Assembly (NCBI RefSeq): GCF_032062135.1
Contig: NC_092858.1
Location: 130,559,626-130,623,625, forward strand
From: Pyxicephalus adspersus
Lineage: Eukaryota; Chordata; Amphibia; Anura; Pyxicephalidae
Reading direction: 5' to 3'
Length of the DNA: 64,000 bases
The notes beneath the pieces are model-generated. The model did not search any database and was not told the origin of the DNA. It saw only the letters and a program-made list of their open reading frames with translations. Numbering within the stretch: the first letter of the stretch is position 1; every line of letters starts with the position of its first letter. The translations under genes and the position numbers were made by a program. This document shows, piece after piece, positions 45,501 through 57,538 of the stretch.

Positions 45501-46032
45501 TTAACCACCATATTTTATAAAGTAAGAAAGGTGAGGATAGTTCCATTTTATTTATCTTATCTAAAACATAAGAATTCATTCACAGTACTATATACCATAA
45601 CCTAATGCTTTATCTCTTAAATTATAGGTTACCTGATGTTTAAACAAACAAGTTGGAAGGTAAAACCTAACCTGATTCAGTGAGACAACAGACTGACAAC
45701 AACTCCCTCCCATCCTACGTAAAATAATAATCTTCCCCGTGTGGGTTTTTGTTTAGTTGACCTGGAAAATATTAAACTGGATTGACCTGTTTCTTTTCTT
45801 TCATCTGTTCTTTTTCAAAACTACATTCGTAAGAACCAAGACTGAAATAGGTCACTAAATGGATTTATCCAATACGACAGCACAGTATGAAAAAAATAAT
45901 GTATTATCCCTTTTGTTTATCTCAGATGTTTAGCAAGTATGTCTTATAAACACATAAAGGTCAAATAATTACTTTCCGTTTTGTTGCACTTCTCCTTTTT
46001 CAGCTAAATGTTTTCCTTTTTCTTTCTCCAAT
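45501..46032. other. Gene-free AT-rich stretch
   Basis: Nothing recognised. Confidence 0.4.
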
Positions 46033-46290
46033 TTAAAGCTGAATTCTGGAGAACTGACCAAAAACAAAGTTGAGACACATATATTAGAAAGTTGTTTACC
46101 AAGTGGTTTTGTAATTTGTCAACCTTGACAAACCATTTAGCCATTCTGGGTACTTGCTTTTCTCAAATGTATTTACAAAACATCATCATATTTCTTTACA
46201 TTCTTTAGCAGCACAGTCTGGTCACCTACCTACTCCAGGCTATGACTAGACAAGGAAAAAGAAGCAGCACAATAAATAGCCATCCTTCTG
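46033..46290 (+). repeat. TTAA MITE fragment (TTAAAGCTGAAYTC type)
   Basis: Starts TTAAAGCTGAATTCTGGAGA, matching the minus-strand end of the element at 60614-60906 (TTAAAGCTGAACTCCAG). The second end was not found. Confidence 0.5.
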
Positions 46291-47353
46291 TTCTCTCCAA
46301 AAGTGGCTAAAACTCCTACATAAAGATATCATTTTTCATTAGAAAATAATTAGTAAGTGGACAATCATGTGGAAATCATTATAAATATTTATTAGTCACA
46401 AGGTTCTCAGTAGATTTTATTATGACTGTTAGCAACAGACAAACACACAATATACACATACTTGTAGATTTTACTACATGCAGACATGCCAATGCAGTCA
46501 CAACATTAAAAGACATGCTTACTCTAAAATTTTAGGCCATTTTAGGTTTTCTTTGCCAAATACCCCTCTACCCCTCTGAGTTTTCTTTATAGTATTGCCC
46601 TACTAATGATAGTTATTATTCACAGGTTCTCCGCTTGTCTGTTTGCCTGTCAGAGTCTTTAAAAACAAAAAAAAAGTTAGGCAGATCTAATGATCTCCCC
46701 CAACCTCAATGTGACAGAGATCTGCCCTGCCGAGTACTAAAATATAGAAGGAAGAGGGGGTCACATTTCCACCTACTCTCATTGGACATTTCCATGGGTT
46801 TAGGCAAGGTAATTAAGGGAAACGGTTATTGATGGTACCTGTCATTAGGACTGCCAAGCTTCCTTACTTCAATAGTTCCCAAGTTATTTTTTAAAATATT
46901 CACCCATCAAGTTTTTTCGAGTCAAAATCTCGTAGGATAAATTTCAAATACTAGGGCAATTCTTCTACAACATGTTTATGCAAATGAGTTATTCTTTCAT
47001 GATTATCTGTTCATAAAACCAATTCTAGTCAACCAATTCTAGTCCTGTAGAAAAAAATAATTTTCTGAAACCATGTCTGGGATGGGGTGAAATAGCCAAT
47101 ATATTTTTATTACATAAAATTGAGGGATCCTAAAAAAAAAAGCTGTTGCAATTTTACAAAGAAAAAAAAAGATTTAACTGGATTATGTTCATATTTATGG
47201 AAATTGTCAGAACTGATATAACCTATAAAAAGAAAAAAAACTTGCAGTATTGTCTTTCCTTTTTTTCTTTGTTACCTGAAAGGAAAAGGCATTTCTTTGA
47301 TTGCTTTCAATATTTGATTGACATATTGAAGAAGAACACAGGGCTCTTAAAAT
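46291..47353. other. Gene-free AT-rich stretch
   Basis: Nothing recognised; the frame at 46635-46832 shows no domain. Confidence 0.4.
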
Positions 47354-47432
47354 GCTGGACGCTGGATCACCCAGGTTCACTAATGAAAGTGTATTTTCTG
47401 CAGCCTTGGAGAGCTTTATTAAAGCAGGCCTG
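47354..47432. mobile_element. Palindromic MITE, right arm only
   Basis: 'GCTGGATCACCCAGGTTCAC', 'TAATGAAAGTGTATTTTCTG' and 'TTGGAGAGCTTTATTAAAGC' match the right arm of the copy at 29961-30178; the left arm is absent. Confidence 0.75.
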
Positions 47433-50400
47433 CTGTGTCCCGACTGGGCCCACCTTGTGGAAAGAGTGGCTTGAGAGCAAAGGGAGGCGAATAGCTGCTC
47501 AGAGAAGTGGACTGGAACCATTTTAGGAACAGCTAGGCCTGAAAGAAAATAGGCATTGGGTTGTTTTCCCTTCCTTTCCAGGAAACAGGGTACAGGAATA
47601 AAAAAGGGCCCATATTAGCTTGTAAAGCTAGCCTTTTCTCTGGGAGCTTCCAAGATCCTTTCCCTTGTGCAGTCATGTTCAGGATATGTCCCCATTGTGG
47701 TTCTACTTACTTATGGTTAATATTGCTTAGTAGGTGAGAGACAATCTCCAGTAGAGACACAAAACACAATAAAAATGTGACCAGACATTTAACTTTTCCC
47801 TACTGTACTAATAGGACATTTTGCTCTTGGAGGACAGACAACACAGCCCAGATGTTGATTTCACCTTTCTATATTGTTATTTAGCAATTCAGTGGTCATT
47901 AGCCCATACCCAAGCGATTGTACAATGAAAAAGTATCATCCTACTAAGGAGGGATCTCCTTCTGCCAACAAACAGATAAAATGTTGTTATAAAGAATATT
48001 TCGTTTTCTTTTGCTGGCTGAATTTAAAAATAAATGTAAAGATTTCGGATTACATAACAGTCATTATATACCTGGAGTTTAGTGCAAAAAAGACAAAGAA
48101 TACTGATGAAACCATGGCATATAAATGACAAGTTGCATACTCCACTATCTCAGTGTCTCTTCCAGATTTAGAACTTGATAATTACTTGTCTAACAAATCA
48201 TTCTAGGGTGCGTTTTTAAGGATGAATTATTATTGCAAGGTGGTAATGTCCTTGAAAATGTAGATTTACCAAAGCTGCTTATTTCTAAGCAGGAGATGTT
48301 CTATGAAAGAAAAGTGAAGGAATAAATACCCTTTGGCTGGCTGATGCATACTAAATGCTTTACCACGACAATGACTTTCTAATTTATTCTTAATCATGCT
48401 GCACGTCTGACTTTTTACAGCAACCTGACACCTAGCGAAATAATTCATGAAAATAATCTTAAAAAGAATTAGCCTCTTGTATTCTCTGTTTTAAACAGAA
48501 AATGATACCTTTTGTACCAGAACCACCAATACCAATAAACCTTGCACCAGAAATTTATAGTGGGAGAACTTGTGTCTGGTAGCAGCTGTGAGACCCACAG
48601 AGTTTTTAGCAGAAAGCCTTGATGTAATCAAGCAAATAGGTGTAAGTTAACTCATGGCTGCCATTCACTGCTGAAATTTAGGTACAATCAAAACTTTCCC
48701 TTGTATCCTCCAAACTGCAACAATTATTTAAATGCTGATTTGGTCCAGGGGTGATATAAATAGCCCTCTTACCTAACTGGAAATACTCACTAACAAAGAA
48801 TCTTTAGCCGTATGCCATACTTGTTAAGTGCTTTATTCACATTGCAGTACAGGTGATTCAAAGGTACATGATAGAGCCCTAATGGATGGCCTGTTAGTGG
48901 CCAATCAACTGCCACCTTTATGTTCAATCATGGAAAAAAATAACAATGGCCATAGGAGTGTTTAATAGTTGTCAGTTGTTTGTCAAACTCTGAAGTAGAT
49001 CCTGAGTTCTAATATGTTGCCACCTCTGAACAAATGTTTGGGCCTGCCAACTGCCTGTGAACTGCTATGGATACAGTCTAATGCAGTTATATTCAGCTAA
49101 ATGTGTTTGGATGAGAAGCAGTTGTTTTTGCAACTAGCCATATAAACCATCTATCGATACATCACCTTAAACTTTCACAAGCTACCTGCACTCTTTGGCC
49201 CTCTTGATTGGCCAGGCCAGGATGATGTAATGCTGAATGATGTTCGTTCCGTCCCGGTATATGCAGCTCACCTTTTTTGACAGTTGCACAGGGAAATCAG
49301 GCAGGCAAGGAAGGATATTGCAGAATTTTTTATCACTTGTCCCTTTCTGCAAGATTGACCTACCTCATCAAACATTTGAAAAAGTGGAACTCTACTCCCA
49401 GTATTTAACATTTAGTTATTCTTTGTATGTACATGGTTTTTACAAATGACACAGAACTTTACAGAATACACAATCACACAACAGTTTACCAACATATATT
49501 AACCCCATATATTAACAATAATAAGGTGTTCATTTTGGTACTTTGACTAGTTGATAAAACTAATGGTGCAATAAGCACTTTAAATCATGTTCTTATTCAC
49601 CTCTGTGACTATAGGTAATGGGGAGAAATTCATTATTAAATTTTCTAGTTGAGGCAGATATATTGTATCCTTTATCTATATATTTTATCTTTATATTCTG
49701 TGATAGTGGAAAACCTTCTAGGCTTCTAATAGAAATACACACAAGTGTTTTTAAGCTGTTAGAGCCATACTAACTTCTAGTCTTTTTTCTGATTCTTAAA
49801 GCTCTTTGAGAAGTAATTACTGTACATTACAAGCAGCTAGAAAGGTGAATAAAGAAATCATTCTTGCCTGTAAGATAATGAAGATAGTTTATCATAATTA
49901 AGATAATGCAGATAGTTTATCATCCATAAATAGGCCAGTTGAGTGCCTTAGGGTATCTGTAGCAAATAATTATGAATACTGACATTACTGACCCCTCCTG
50001 GTAATACTCATTTCTTTGCTGTCGTGGTGAGCCAGTGGCTTTTTAAATCAACAGTACTAAATAGCTAAAAAAAAATCTACATTTTAAAATGCACAGAGAT
50101 TCAACATAATTTTTGAGTAAATTGTTGGAATTGGCTATTGCACTATATTATTAAAATGTGACAAGATAACAAGTATAGATAAACTTAGAGAAAATATTGC
50201 ATACTTCAAATACAGCCTTATAATAATAAAGGTAAATAGAAAACATGAAAGCACTATTTTAAAGATAAAAACACATTCTGGATTGTTGTCATGGGTTAAG
50301 TGTGAAGCTTCTCGTGGGAGATGAGCATTCAACTGAGACTATAAACAGCAAGTAATTGTAGTGAGTGCATGCATTACAAAACAGCTTATGAAGGCGGACA

Positions 50401-50729
50401 GATTGTCTGATGCAGAAAAGATAAGCAGGATGTGTCACAGGTGAAAGTGATTAATATGAAGAGATGTTCAGACTACATCTTGGCAGAACATTTTGTGAAG
50501 ATTTGACTTCACATGCAAAACTACACAGAATCACACACAGTATTTATTTTTACTAGTCAGCTTTATTTGTGCTCAGAAAATATACCTGTAACAGATTCAG
50601 AGATAAAATATGAAATATAATAATCACAACCAAAAATTAAAACATGAAGAACAGTAAGAGTTGAAAGTTGAAAGCTGGGGCTTACAGTACTGATACAAAT
50701 CAAAATGGCAAAACATAAAATATGAGAGT
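47433..50729. other. Gene-free stretch
   Basis: No gene or clear repeat; frames at 47874-48128, 48266-48448, 49237-49449 and 50135-50332 show no domain. A short direct repeat (AAGATAATG..GATAGTTTATCAT) occurs at about 49873-49922. Confidence 0.45.
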
Positions 50730-51575
50730 CTTCTTTACAAGAAAATCATTTTGAAGTTCTACAAAGTGTAGTACAGATTTACACTATTTTGTACTTTAGT
50801 GTGCTTTTTTTTTTTTAATTGGCTCAAATTAGCCTACGCCCTGTAATCACAAAAAGCAATTTCCAAAATCAAAAAATACTAATTGAGGAACTCCTTTGTG
50901 ATACTATTACAACTCAGAGGAACTGTAAATCTAGGTCAGTAGGATAATGCCATGGGTGTGATTATGACAGTCTGGGCTGTAGAAGAAGTGGGTTGTATGA
51001 TGGTAAATGTCATTCTCATCAGAAAACAAGTTTCACCTAGAGGCAAAATGAGCTTTGTGTAATAACTCGAAGGTGAGTAATACAATAAAATCTGAATTTT
51101 TATAAACTAAAAGTCTGCTTTGAATGTTAGGGGATGTTTATGGGCAAGAAAATTTTCCATAAAAGGCAGATGTTGCCAGAACCGACTTCGACCCCCTCCC
51201 CTGCCAAACTGACTTGGCTGAGGAGCGTCAGGAGCCCTTGTGCACAAGAGCCCTATGTTGGTTTTATCTGCCTTTTATGAAAACTATTATTGCCCTTAAC
51301 ATTCAAAGCAGACTTATGTTTTGTTTTTAATCCAGATTTTATTGTATTACTCACCTTCAAGGTAGCACACAAAGCTTGTTTTGCCTCTAGGTGGTACTTG
51401 ATTTTGATGAGAATCACTATCACCATCATACAACCCGCTTCTTCTAAGCACACTTTGAATCTCTCTATGTCTGCTCCTTGTTTCCATCTTTTTACACTTT
51501 GTAGAGTTTTGATTAGATAATAAGAAATAAACACTATAAACATGGACAGAGCCATATTTCTTGTAAAGCACTAGA
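50730..51575. repeat. Large imperfect inverted repeat (fold-back)
   Basis: The left arm (about 50730-51165) and right arm (about 51255-51575) are reverse complements, strongest from 50982 to 51165: TGGGTTGTATGATGG, CACCTAGAGGCAAAA, GAAGGTGAGTAATACAATAA and AAGTCTGCTTTGAATGTTA each appear in the left arm and, reversed, in the right. The centre (about 51170-51254) is GC-richer and has CTTGTGCACAAG. It may be an inverted duplication of local DNA or a foldback transposon; no terminal target duplication was seen. Confidence 0.8.
51357..51509 (-). other. Exon-like open frame in the right arm of the fold-back
   Basis: On the minus strand an open frame encodes R-R-S-G-L-Y-D-G-D-S-D-S-H-Q-N-Q-V-P-P-R-G-K-T-S-F and ends V-C-Y-L-E-G at a consensus splice donor (GAAG|GTGAGT at about 51357). 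The left arm holds the same donor but its copy of the frame is interrupted by stop codons, so the right arm is the better preserved of the two. I do not recognise the protein, no acceptor is certain (an AAAAG precedes the ATG near 51490), and a second frame is also open on this strand. It may be an exon of an unseen gene or simply repeat sequence. Confidence 0.25.
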
Positions 51576-51758
51576 ATGCCAATGCTTAATGCAGCATATT
51601 AAACCATAGCAATATTAAGCCAAAATTTAGAATATGTATGTTTATTTATTTTGACAGGTCAGCTGTAAACACCAATGGCTAAAACATACAGACGAATGAA
51701 AATGAGAGGACTTGCAGGTTGATAAAGCAATACTTATATGTTCTAATTCTCATACTAT

Positions 51759-52911
51759 TTAACCACCTGGGCGTTTCACTGATGTCTGGATTTCTGTACC
51801 AAAAGCTGTACACTGTTTTTCATGAATTTTTTTTTTTTTTAAATTGTAGACCTGTAACTTACAGAAATATGTCGGAACAAGGGTCTAGTAGATGTCCTGA
51901 ATATAATAAAGTTTGAAACGCACAATCATGTAAAAAAAATTAACTTTAATAATAAAATTAAATAAAAAACACAAAAATCAGCTTAAAAAAAGCATTATTA
52001 AATAAAAAATACTGAAAATGCAATAATTCGGTATACTGTATAGTACTATAATTTTCTAAAACACCTCCCTAGTGTGGTAAATTTTAAAACAGAGTCCAAC
52101 GTCACATACCTATAGACAAAACCACAAAAATATATTTTGTATTATTTTGTATTGGATTGGATACCGGACTTTGTATTGAATCCAATACAAAATATTTGAA
52201 TTTCCCACTACGACCCCCGTCGACAGGCGTATGCACTGACATCATCAGGAATCGTCGAGGGATGCGTACACGAACACCGGATGTTCTAATTCTTTCCGTA
52301 CTTCCATGCAAAAAAGGAAAAAAAAATAAAAAATTTTTTGCATGGAAATTTATTTTAGATTGTAGGCTATAATTCTTAGGCATGACTCACCAAAATATTT
52401 CCAAAATTTTATAAATTTAATATTAAACTAAAATATAAAACATAAAAAAAAAAAATCTTTAAAAAAAAATAGTGTATAATGCAATGAAAATGTACAGTGG
52501 CCTATATAATATATATATATATAACACAATTATATATATATTATATAAAGATGTCTTTGTATTGGACTCAAAACAGCTTTTTTTGTATTGAGTTCAATAC
52601 AAAGTGATTTGAATTTCCCCCCCGCCTCCCGCCCGCACCGAAGCATGCAGTGACATCACCGGGAAACCCCGGAAATCATCACTGCACACGCCGGATGAAG
52701 ACTGAAGAGAGAAGTCGTCTCCGGAGGAGCTGCGGGGACAAGGTAAGTATTTTTTTCAGTTGTAATCCGATTGTCAAAAAATGTATGACAATCGGATTGC
52801 AATGTCACGCTTGTTAATATTTTTAGCTACCCCGCACCTGGTTCGGGGTAACCGATAGTAGCAAGTTTTCTTACTCTGAACCAGGTGCGGGCTAACCGCC
52901 CAGGTGGTTAA
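51759..52911. mobile_element. TTAACCACCTGGGCG-ended DNA transposon, complete non-autonomous copy
   Basis: Both ends read TTAACCACCTGGGCG (51759 on the plus strand, 52911 on the minus strand) and sit on TTAA, giving 1153 bp. Inside are a subterminal inverted repeat (CCGCACCTGGTTC / GAACCAGGTGCGG at about 52843-52890), a hairpin at 52760-52802, two blocks of TTTGTATTGGAnTCAA with their inverted partners (about 52150-52200 and 52555-52605), and an AT-palindrome at 52505-52553. No transposase is encoded; frames such as 52102-52383 minus have no domain. TTAACC ends suggest piggyBac-like mobilisation, an inference. Confidence 0.75.
52760..52802. repeat. 17-bp stem hairpin in the TTAA element
   Basis: TTGTAATCCGATTGTCA (52760-52776) pairs with TGACAATCGGATTGCAA (52786-52802) with a single mismatch and a 9-base loop. 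Confidence 0.85.
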
Positions 52912-53276
52912 TATGCTTCAAGTTTGAAGTTCCTGTGTTTGTGCATGAAATGGTATTGATTAGTCACTGGTTCAGAAGAGATAAAGGTTCAGGGAGTGGA
53001 CAGAATGAGCTCCATGACCTGCTACAACCACCAGACCATTTGAGCTGTGTGGCACAGGTTTCTCAGTGGTCAGCATTCTGGCCTTTGCAGCACTCGGTCC
53101 CAGGTTTGAATCTTGGTCAGGGCGCTATCTGCATGGAGTTTGTATGTTCTCCCTGTGTCTGTATGGGTTACCTCAGGGTACTCCGGTTTCCTTCCCCATT
53201 CCATGTTGGTTAGGATCATTGGCTTCCCCCAAAATTAACTAAAACTGTGTTAATGACAAATTACCATGATGGGACA

Positions 53277-54213
53277 TTAGATTGTGAGCCCCTTTGTTTT
53301 CAGTAGGTTTTTATTATTTTAAAGAATTTTACCAATTTATGCACAAAATACAATATTCAGTAAACCTACATAAAAAGGGGGGATAAAATATAACAAGAAC
53401 TGGAAACAAATATACCAAGGTTACTGGTCTATGAAGTTACAGTACAGAGAGTATATAAATCACCATAAATTTGATAAAGTCGACAGGGACAGATTAGTCA
53501 GAGAATTTTGGAGCCAGGGTTCCCACACTTTAGCAAACTTGTCATAAGTATTATTCACCGGGCTTGACAATTTTTCATTAATGAATATAGCATCCACTCT
53601 AAGACCTCGTCATAGGGGACAAGCTGTTGCTTCCAATGTTTAACTATGGTCTGCTTAGCTGCCAAAAGAACATAAGAGCACAGTTTAAATTGACTATTTG
53701 TTAAGATTGGAGGCTTGAAATGAAGTAACGCCATCCAAGGATCCCTAGATATAGGTGACTGGGTTAGTGTGCTCATCAATATAAAAATCCTGCCCCAGAA
53801 ACAAATTATGAAAGGGCATTGCCACCACACATAAGCCTGTGTGTCCATTTCCCCACAGCCTCTGAAACATAAACCTGAGGCCTGTGAAGAGAAATGTTTT
53901 ACTTTGGTTGGAACCATGTACCATTGCATGGCAACTTTAAAGTACGATTCCAACATAGTAATGTTGCTAGAACAAGTCGTCGCCTTCGACCATGCCTGGC
54001 ACCACTCCCCTTTTAATTTCGTACTAAAAATCTTTTTCCCACAGTACCGTGTATAGGTGCAAGTGAGGGTTAGTGCATTTATTCAGTTCGTAATAGAGCA
54101 TTGAAATCAATTTGGCAGTTAAATGAGTGCGTATACAAATGTGCTCCAGTACCGATAATCTAGTAGATCCTGCACTTAGTAGGGATGCAACCCAGTTAGA
54201 TTGTGAGCCCCTT
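53277..54213 (-). mobile_element. 5'-truncated L1-type fragment inserted in the SINE
   Basis: The 18-bp direct repeat TTAGATTGTGAGCCCCTT at 53277-53294 and 54196-54213 flanks the insert (53295-54195). The L1 is on the minus strand, so its 3' end is at the left, with 'AATAATAAAAACCTACTG' but no long poly(A). Confidence 0.88.
53555..54060 (-). pseudogene. L1-type ORF2 C-terminal pseudogene
   Basis: The minus-strand frame from about 54056 to 53555 encodes the C-terminal part of an L1-type ORF2: a W-Y-M-V-P-T-K-V stretch, then a cysteine motif (L-C-F-R-G-C-G ... Y-V-W-W-Q-C-P) like that of the L1 at 22657-25427, but with the expected histidine changed to tyrosine. The reverse-transcriptase domain is absent because of 5' truncation. 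Confidence 0.8.
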
Positions 54214-54584
54214 AGACGGACAGGTAATGACAAGATTTTGGACTTTGTGAAGCGTAATATGTCAGCGCTATGTAAGTACTAGTTAATAAAAATGTAATTA
54301 TTCATCAAGATCGGCACATCACATCTTGAAAATATGTCCTACAGCTTTCAGTCAAATTCACTCTCTAATTTCCAATTTTTTGCAGCACCTAAGGCTTTGC
54401 ATGAGACAGAGTATAATGATGACAAGTACATAACTCATGCATTGGGGACATGGATACATACAGGACAAAAGCTGGTACAGCAAGACATATATGCATTTTT
54501 TCAAGTTGGCAAATGGCTCTGCAAGTTCATAGAGGTCATGTACAAAATAATTTTAAACATTCATCTAATACATTTTTTTCTCAA

Positions 54585-54875
54585 CCTTTGTAACATTGGA
54601 GAATCCTTGAAAAAACTTTCAGGTCTTTAGGGAACCCCTGCTATAATTATTATGTCCACAGCTCGGAGCACATTAGTGTGGGGGTCAGTAGGAGGAATGT
54701 CTGTTACATTGCTGCCCACGGGGAAGAATGCCACCCTTCCAGATAACCAAAAAGGTTGTGACACATTGGTGTCACTTAAACCGAGAGGAACCACGTGCTT
54801 ATTGCTCAAGGAACCCCTACCAACCTCTGGAGGACTCTTAGGATTTCACAGAAATTGTTGGTTGGGAATCACTGA
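54585..54875 (-). mobile_element. hAT-like MITE, family C, copy 2
   Basis: Minus-strand end CAGTGATTCCCAACCAAC. Left part has 'CTTGAAAAAACTTTCAGGTC' and 'AGGGAACCCCTGCTATAATT', shared with 9097-9305. Centre holds 'CTTCCAGATAACCAAAAAGG'. The frames 54627-54809 (minus) and 54652-54939 (plus) arise from this repeat. Confidence 0.65.
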
Positions 54876-57309
54876 TCTATACTGTAAACTTATGTCATAC
54901 ATTTTGAATAAATATTTTTTGAGTAAACACAGTGAATAGGATGTTTTCCTTTGCTTGAAAATGCTTTTTTTTTAGAAGACAACTTGTATTTTATGTTTAT
55001 TTGCCCTTTAAAAGCAACCCTTACTTGATTTATTCCTTCCATGAAGCTCTACAATTCCTTCTTTTAAACACACAGGGAAAATAAACTCACTAGGGGATTG
55101 AATTCGGGAAGTCAGGGCATCCAAAGATTTCTGGACAGGACCTTGGCATATAATGTGTTTAGTAAATCAGTGTATTGCTGTAAAGATATGAAGCTTTGGT
55201 AAGGGCAAAGGTGTATAAAAAGCTAAATGTATTTAGTTTGGCTCATTTTGGAAATGATTTGTGTTTCCAACAAAACTCTTACTGAAATGTTTTTCTTCGA
55301 ACAAGGCAAGAAACTCACATTAGAAAAATGTTACGTTATTTTAAAGCATGTCAAAAAGCAAATCATATTACTTGAAAACAAATAAAATGGGCTAATAAGG
55401 CTAATATATTTCAATGAGAATGAATAATTGCATTTTTATAACTACATTTTACTTAGAAGTATGAGTGACAAGTCAATTGGTGGTTAGAGCATTAAGTGTA
55501 TATGTGCTAGCAGAAGTAACCTAAATTTTTCTTCTTTTAACGCTTGCTCAGACCAGCTTTACTCCCGTGCAGCAGTGTGGTTACTGATGGATGGGGGCAA
55601 TTGTGAGCCAGACACTGCAAGCAGCATCTGGTCCTCCTGCTAGCTGCCAATTACATTGCCAGTGAGTGGCAGCTGGATGGAGGGTTGGGTTTTGCCACAA
55701 TTCAGTTATGAACAGCAAGCTCACATAACATTGCAGAATAACCAACTAGTATGCAATGTGGTCCCATCCTGTGGTTGCAGGACTCCATCTCCATTGCTTC
55801 TACTTTCTCCAGCCTTTCATCCCGGTCCAACATCTTCTTTCTTCAAAGTTTTGAAAGCCATAATAACTTCTTACTACTTAAGCCATTATGGATAAAAATA
55901 TTTTGTGCAAGTAACTTTATGGGGTAATACCATTAGCATTTTTTTAGATTGTTTTTTTAAATGCCTTTATTTTATTTGTCTCCACATCACAGGCGGACTG
56001 GAATTGATTTTTTTTTAAATTATTATTAGACATACATACCGTAACATCAACCTATATCTGAATCATATCTGGCAGTCTTTTGTGTATGTTTCATGCTTTG
56101 AATTATTGCTTCTTCTTTTTTCAATCAGTGTAGGATATACCATCTCTTCTTTAACTCAGCAACTTTCTCACCACTCTGGGAATTCTCTTGCACTCGCTGA
56201 CTTTTTCCTTTTTGCCTTTATGTGTTTGTAACCCAGTGAGTAGGCCATGGTAACTGACAGGTAGTAACATTGCATGATGTTTCTTACTAGTACATTCACA
56301 TTTTGGCCATTGATAATGCTTTTTACCTATGAATATCCTTTCTAAATCTTTAAAAATACACTATGATGAAACTTATCCTGGTGGTTTTACCACCATTTAA
56401 ATACCTTCTAAAATGGGATAGTGCAGCAGTAAATGCGTATAACTGTATTGCTATGGCTTTATGAATCATCCGCCTTTTATAAGCTAATGATTTTATGTAA
56501 ATGTAAGTAATTGAAGAAAAACTAAAGGTAGTTATTAGTCACTTTTCATGTAAATTCTTCTTTATGCGACAATGACCAAATCTTCTTCAGCCAAGCAGTG
56601 AATAATTAAAAAATAATTTGTACTGATGTTTAAATATCAGAAACAAGCTGTTGTATGTGACTGCAAAGCAAAAATATCTATAAAAAATGCATAATATTCA
56701 CTTAGACAAAATTTAATGTTTATAAAGCGACCCCTCCTTTTGAATACACTGCACCCCCGCCAGTAGTTAGATGGAGACAGATTAATAAATGTATGCACAG
56801 TGGATATTACAGCTGGATCTGAACTATGGCTCATAGAAAACATTTTTTTTTCTAAAAAGTGTAACACTGATCTTCATTTAAACAAGCTTATTGAGCTAGA
56901 AATGTTGTAAATTGTTTATTGACAAAGTCCATGAAACCAGAAATCTCTGTTAGGGGTTTAGGGAAATGGTGAGAAATCATTTTCTGGCATCACTGTCAGT
57001 TTTTTATAGGGTTTTGGTACGTTAGGGAAACGAATGAATATATACACTGTAAAAGCACTTGGCACTACAAACTGTCAGCAACACAGCTCTTTTGTTTCCA
57101 GGATTATCTCTCTGGTTTACTTCCAGGAAATACAAACACAACGCTTCTCTATGTCTCAAAGTCACCATTTTTGTGCTGTCTGTTTGTATTCTAGTTTTTG
57201 TTTTTAGGAGTAGACTGTATTTTCCGTATTTACAAAACAAAATTATAAATAATCTGTCATTGATGATTCTGCCATATATCCTGACCTCTTGTTAGGTTGT
57301 GAACACAAT
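54876..57309. other. Gene-free stretch
   Basis: No gene. The segment 55545-55850 is GC-richer and unassigned, possibly related to 2210-2640 (both contain AGTGTGGTTACTG). The rest is AT-rich. Confidence 0.4.
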
Positions 57310-57538
57310 AGGCTTGATATAAATAAAAGCTCTCCAAGACTAGAGAAGATAGACTATTACGGAAAAGACCTGAGTAATCCAGCAAACCTGGAAAGGATCT
57401 GGTCCAGAATTAAAAGCATTTGCCAACTAATAGCAATTGGATTTTACGGAGATCCACTCCAGGTTTGCTGATTTGCTCAGATTCTCCTAAGATAGTCTAT
57501 CTTCTCCAGTATTGAGAACTTTTATTTACTCAGACCCA
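57310..57538. mobile_element. Palindromic MITE
   Basis: Left arm 'GGCTTGATATAAATAAAAGC' with CTCTCCAAGACTAGAGAAG; right arm 'GATAGTCTATCTTCTCCAGT'. Internal pair 'GAGTAATCCAGCAAACCTGG' / CTCCAGGTTTGCTGATTTG. Confidence 0.8.

Larger units (their letters stand above)
53049..54294 (+). mobile_element. tRNA-derived SINE split by an L1 fragment
   Basis: The head (53049-53294) has a box A-like GGTTTCTCAGTGGTCAGC, box B-like CAGGTTTGAATCTTGG, then GGAGTTTGTATGTTCTCCCT and 'GGGACATTAGATTGTGAGCC'. The tail resumes at 54196 with 'AGACGGACAGGTAATGACAA' and 'TTTTGGACTTTGTGAAGCG', ending near 54294 in an AATAAAAAT run. The two parts are separated by the L1 insertion and its 18-bp duplication. Confidence 0.85.

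Noticed and set aside
47146..47526. 126-codon plus-strand frame
   Set aside because: Begins in A-rich low-complexity DNA and runs through a palindromic MITE arm.
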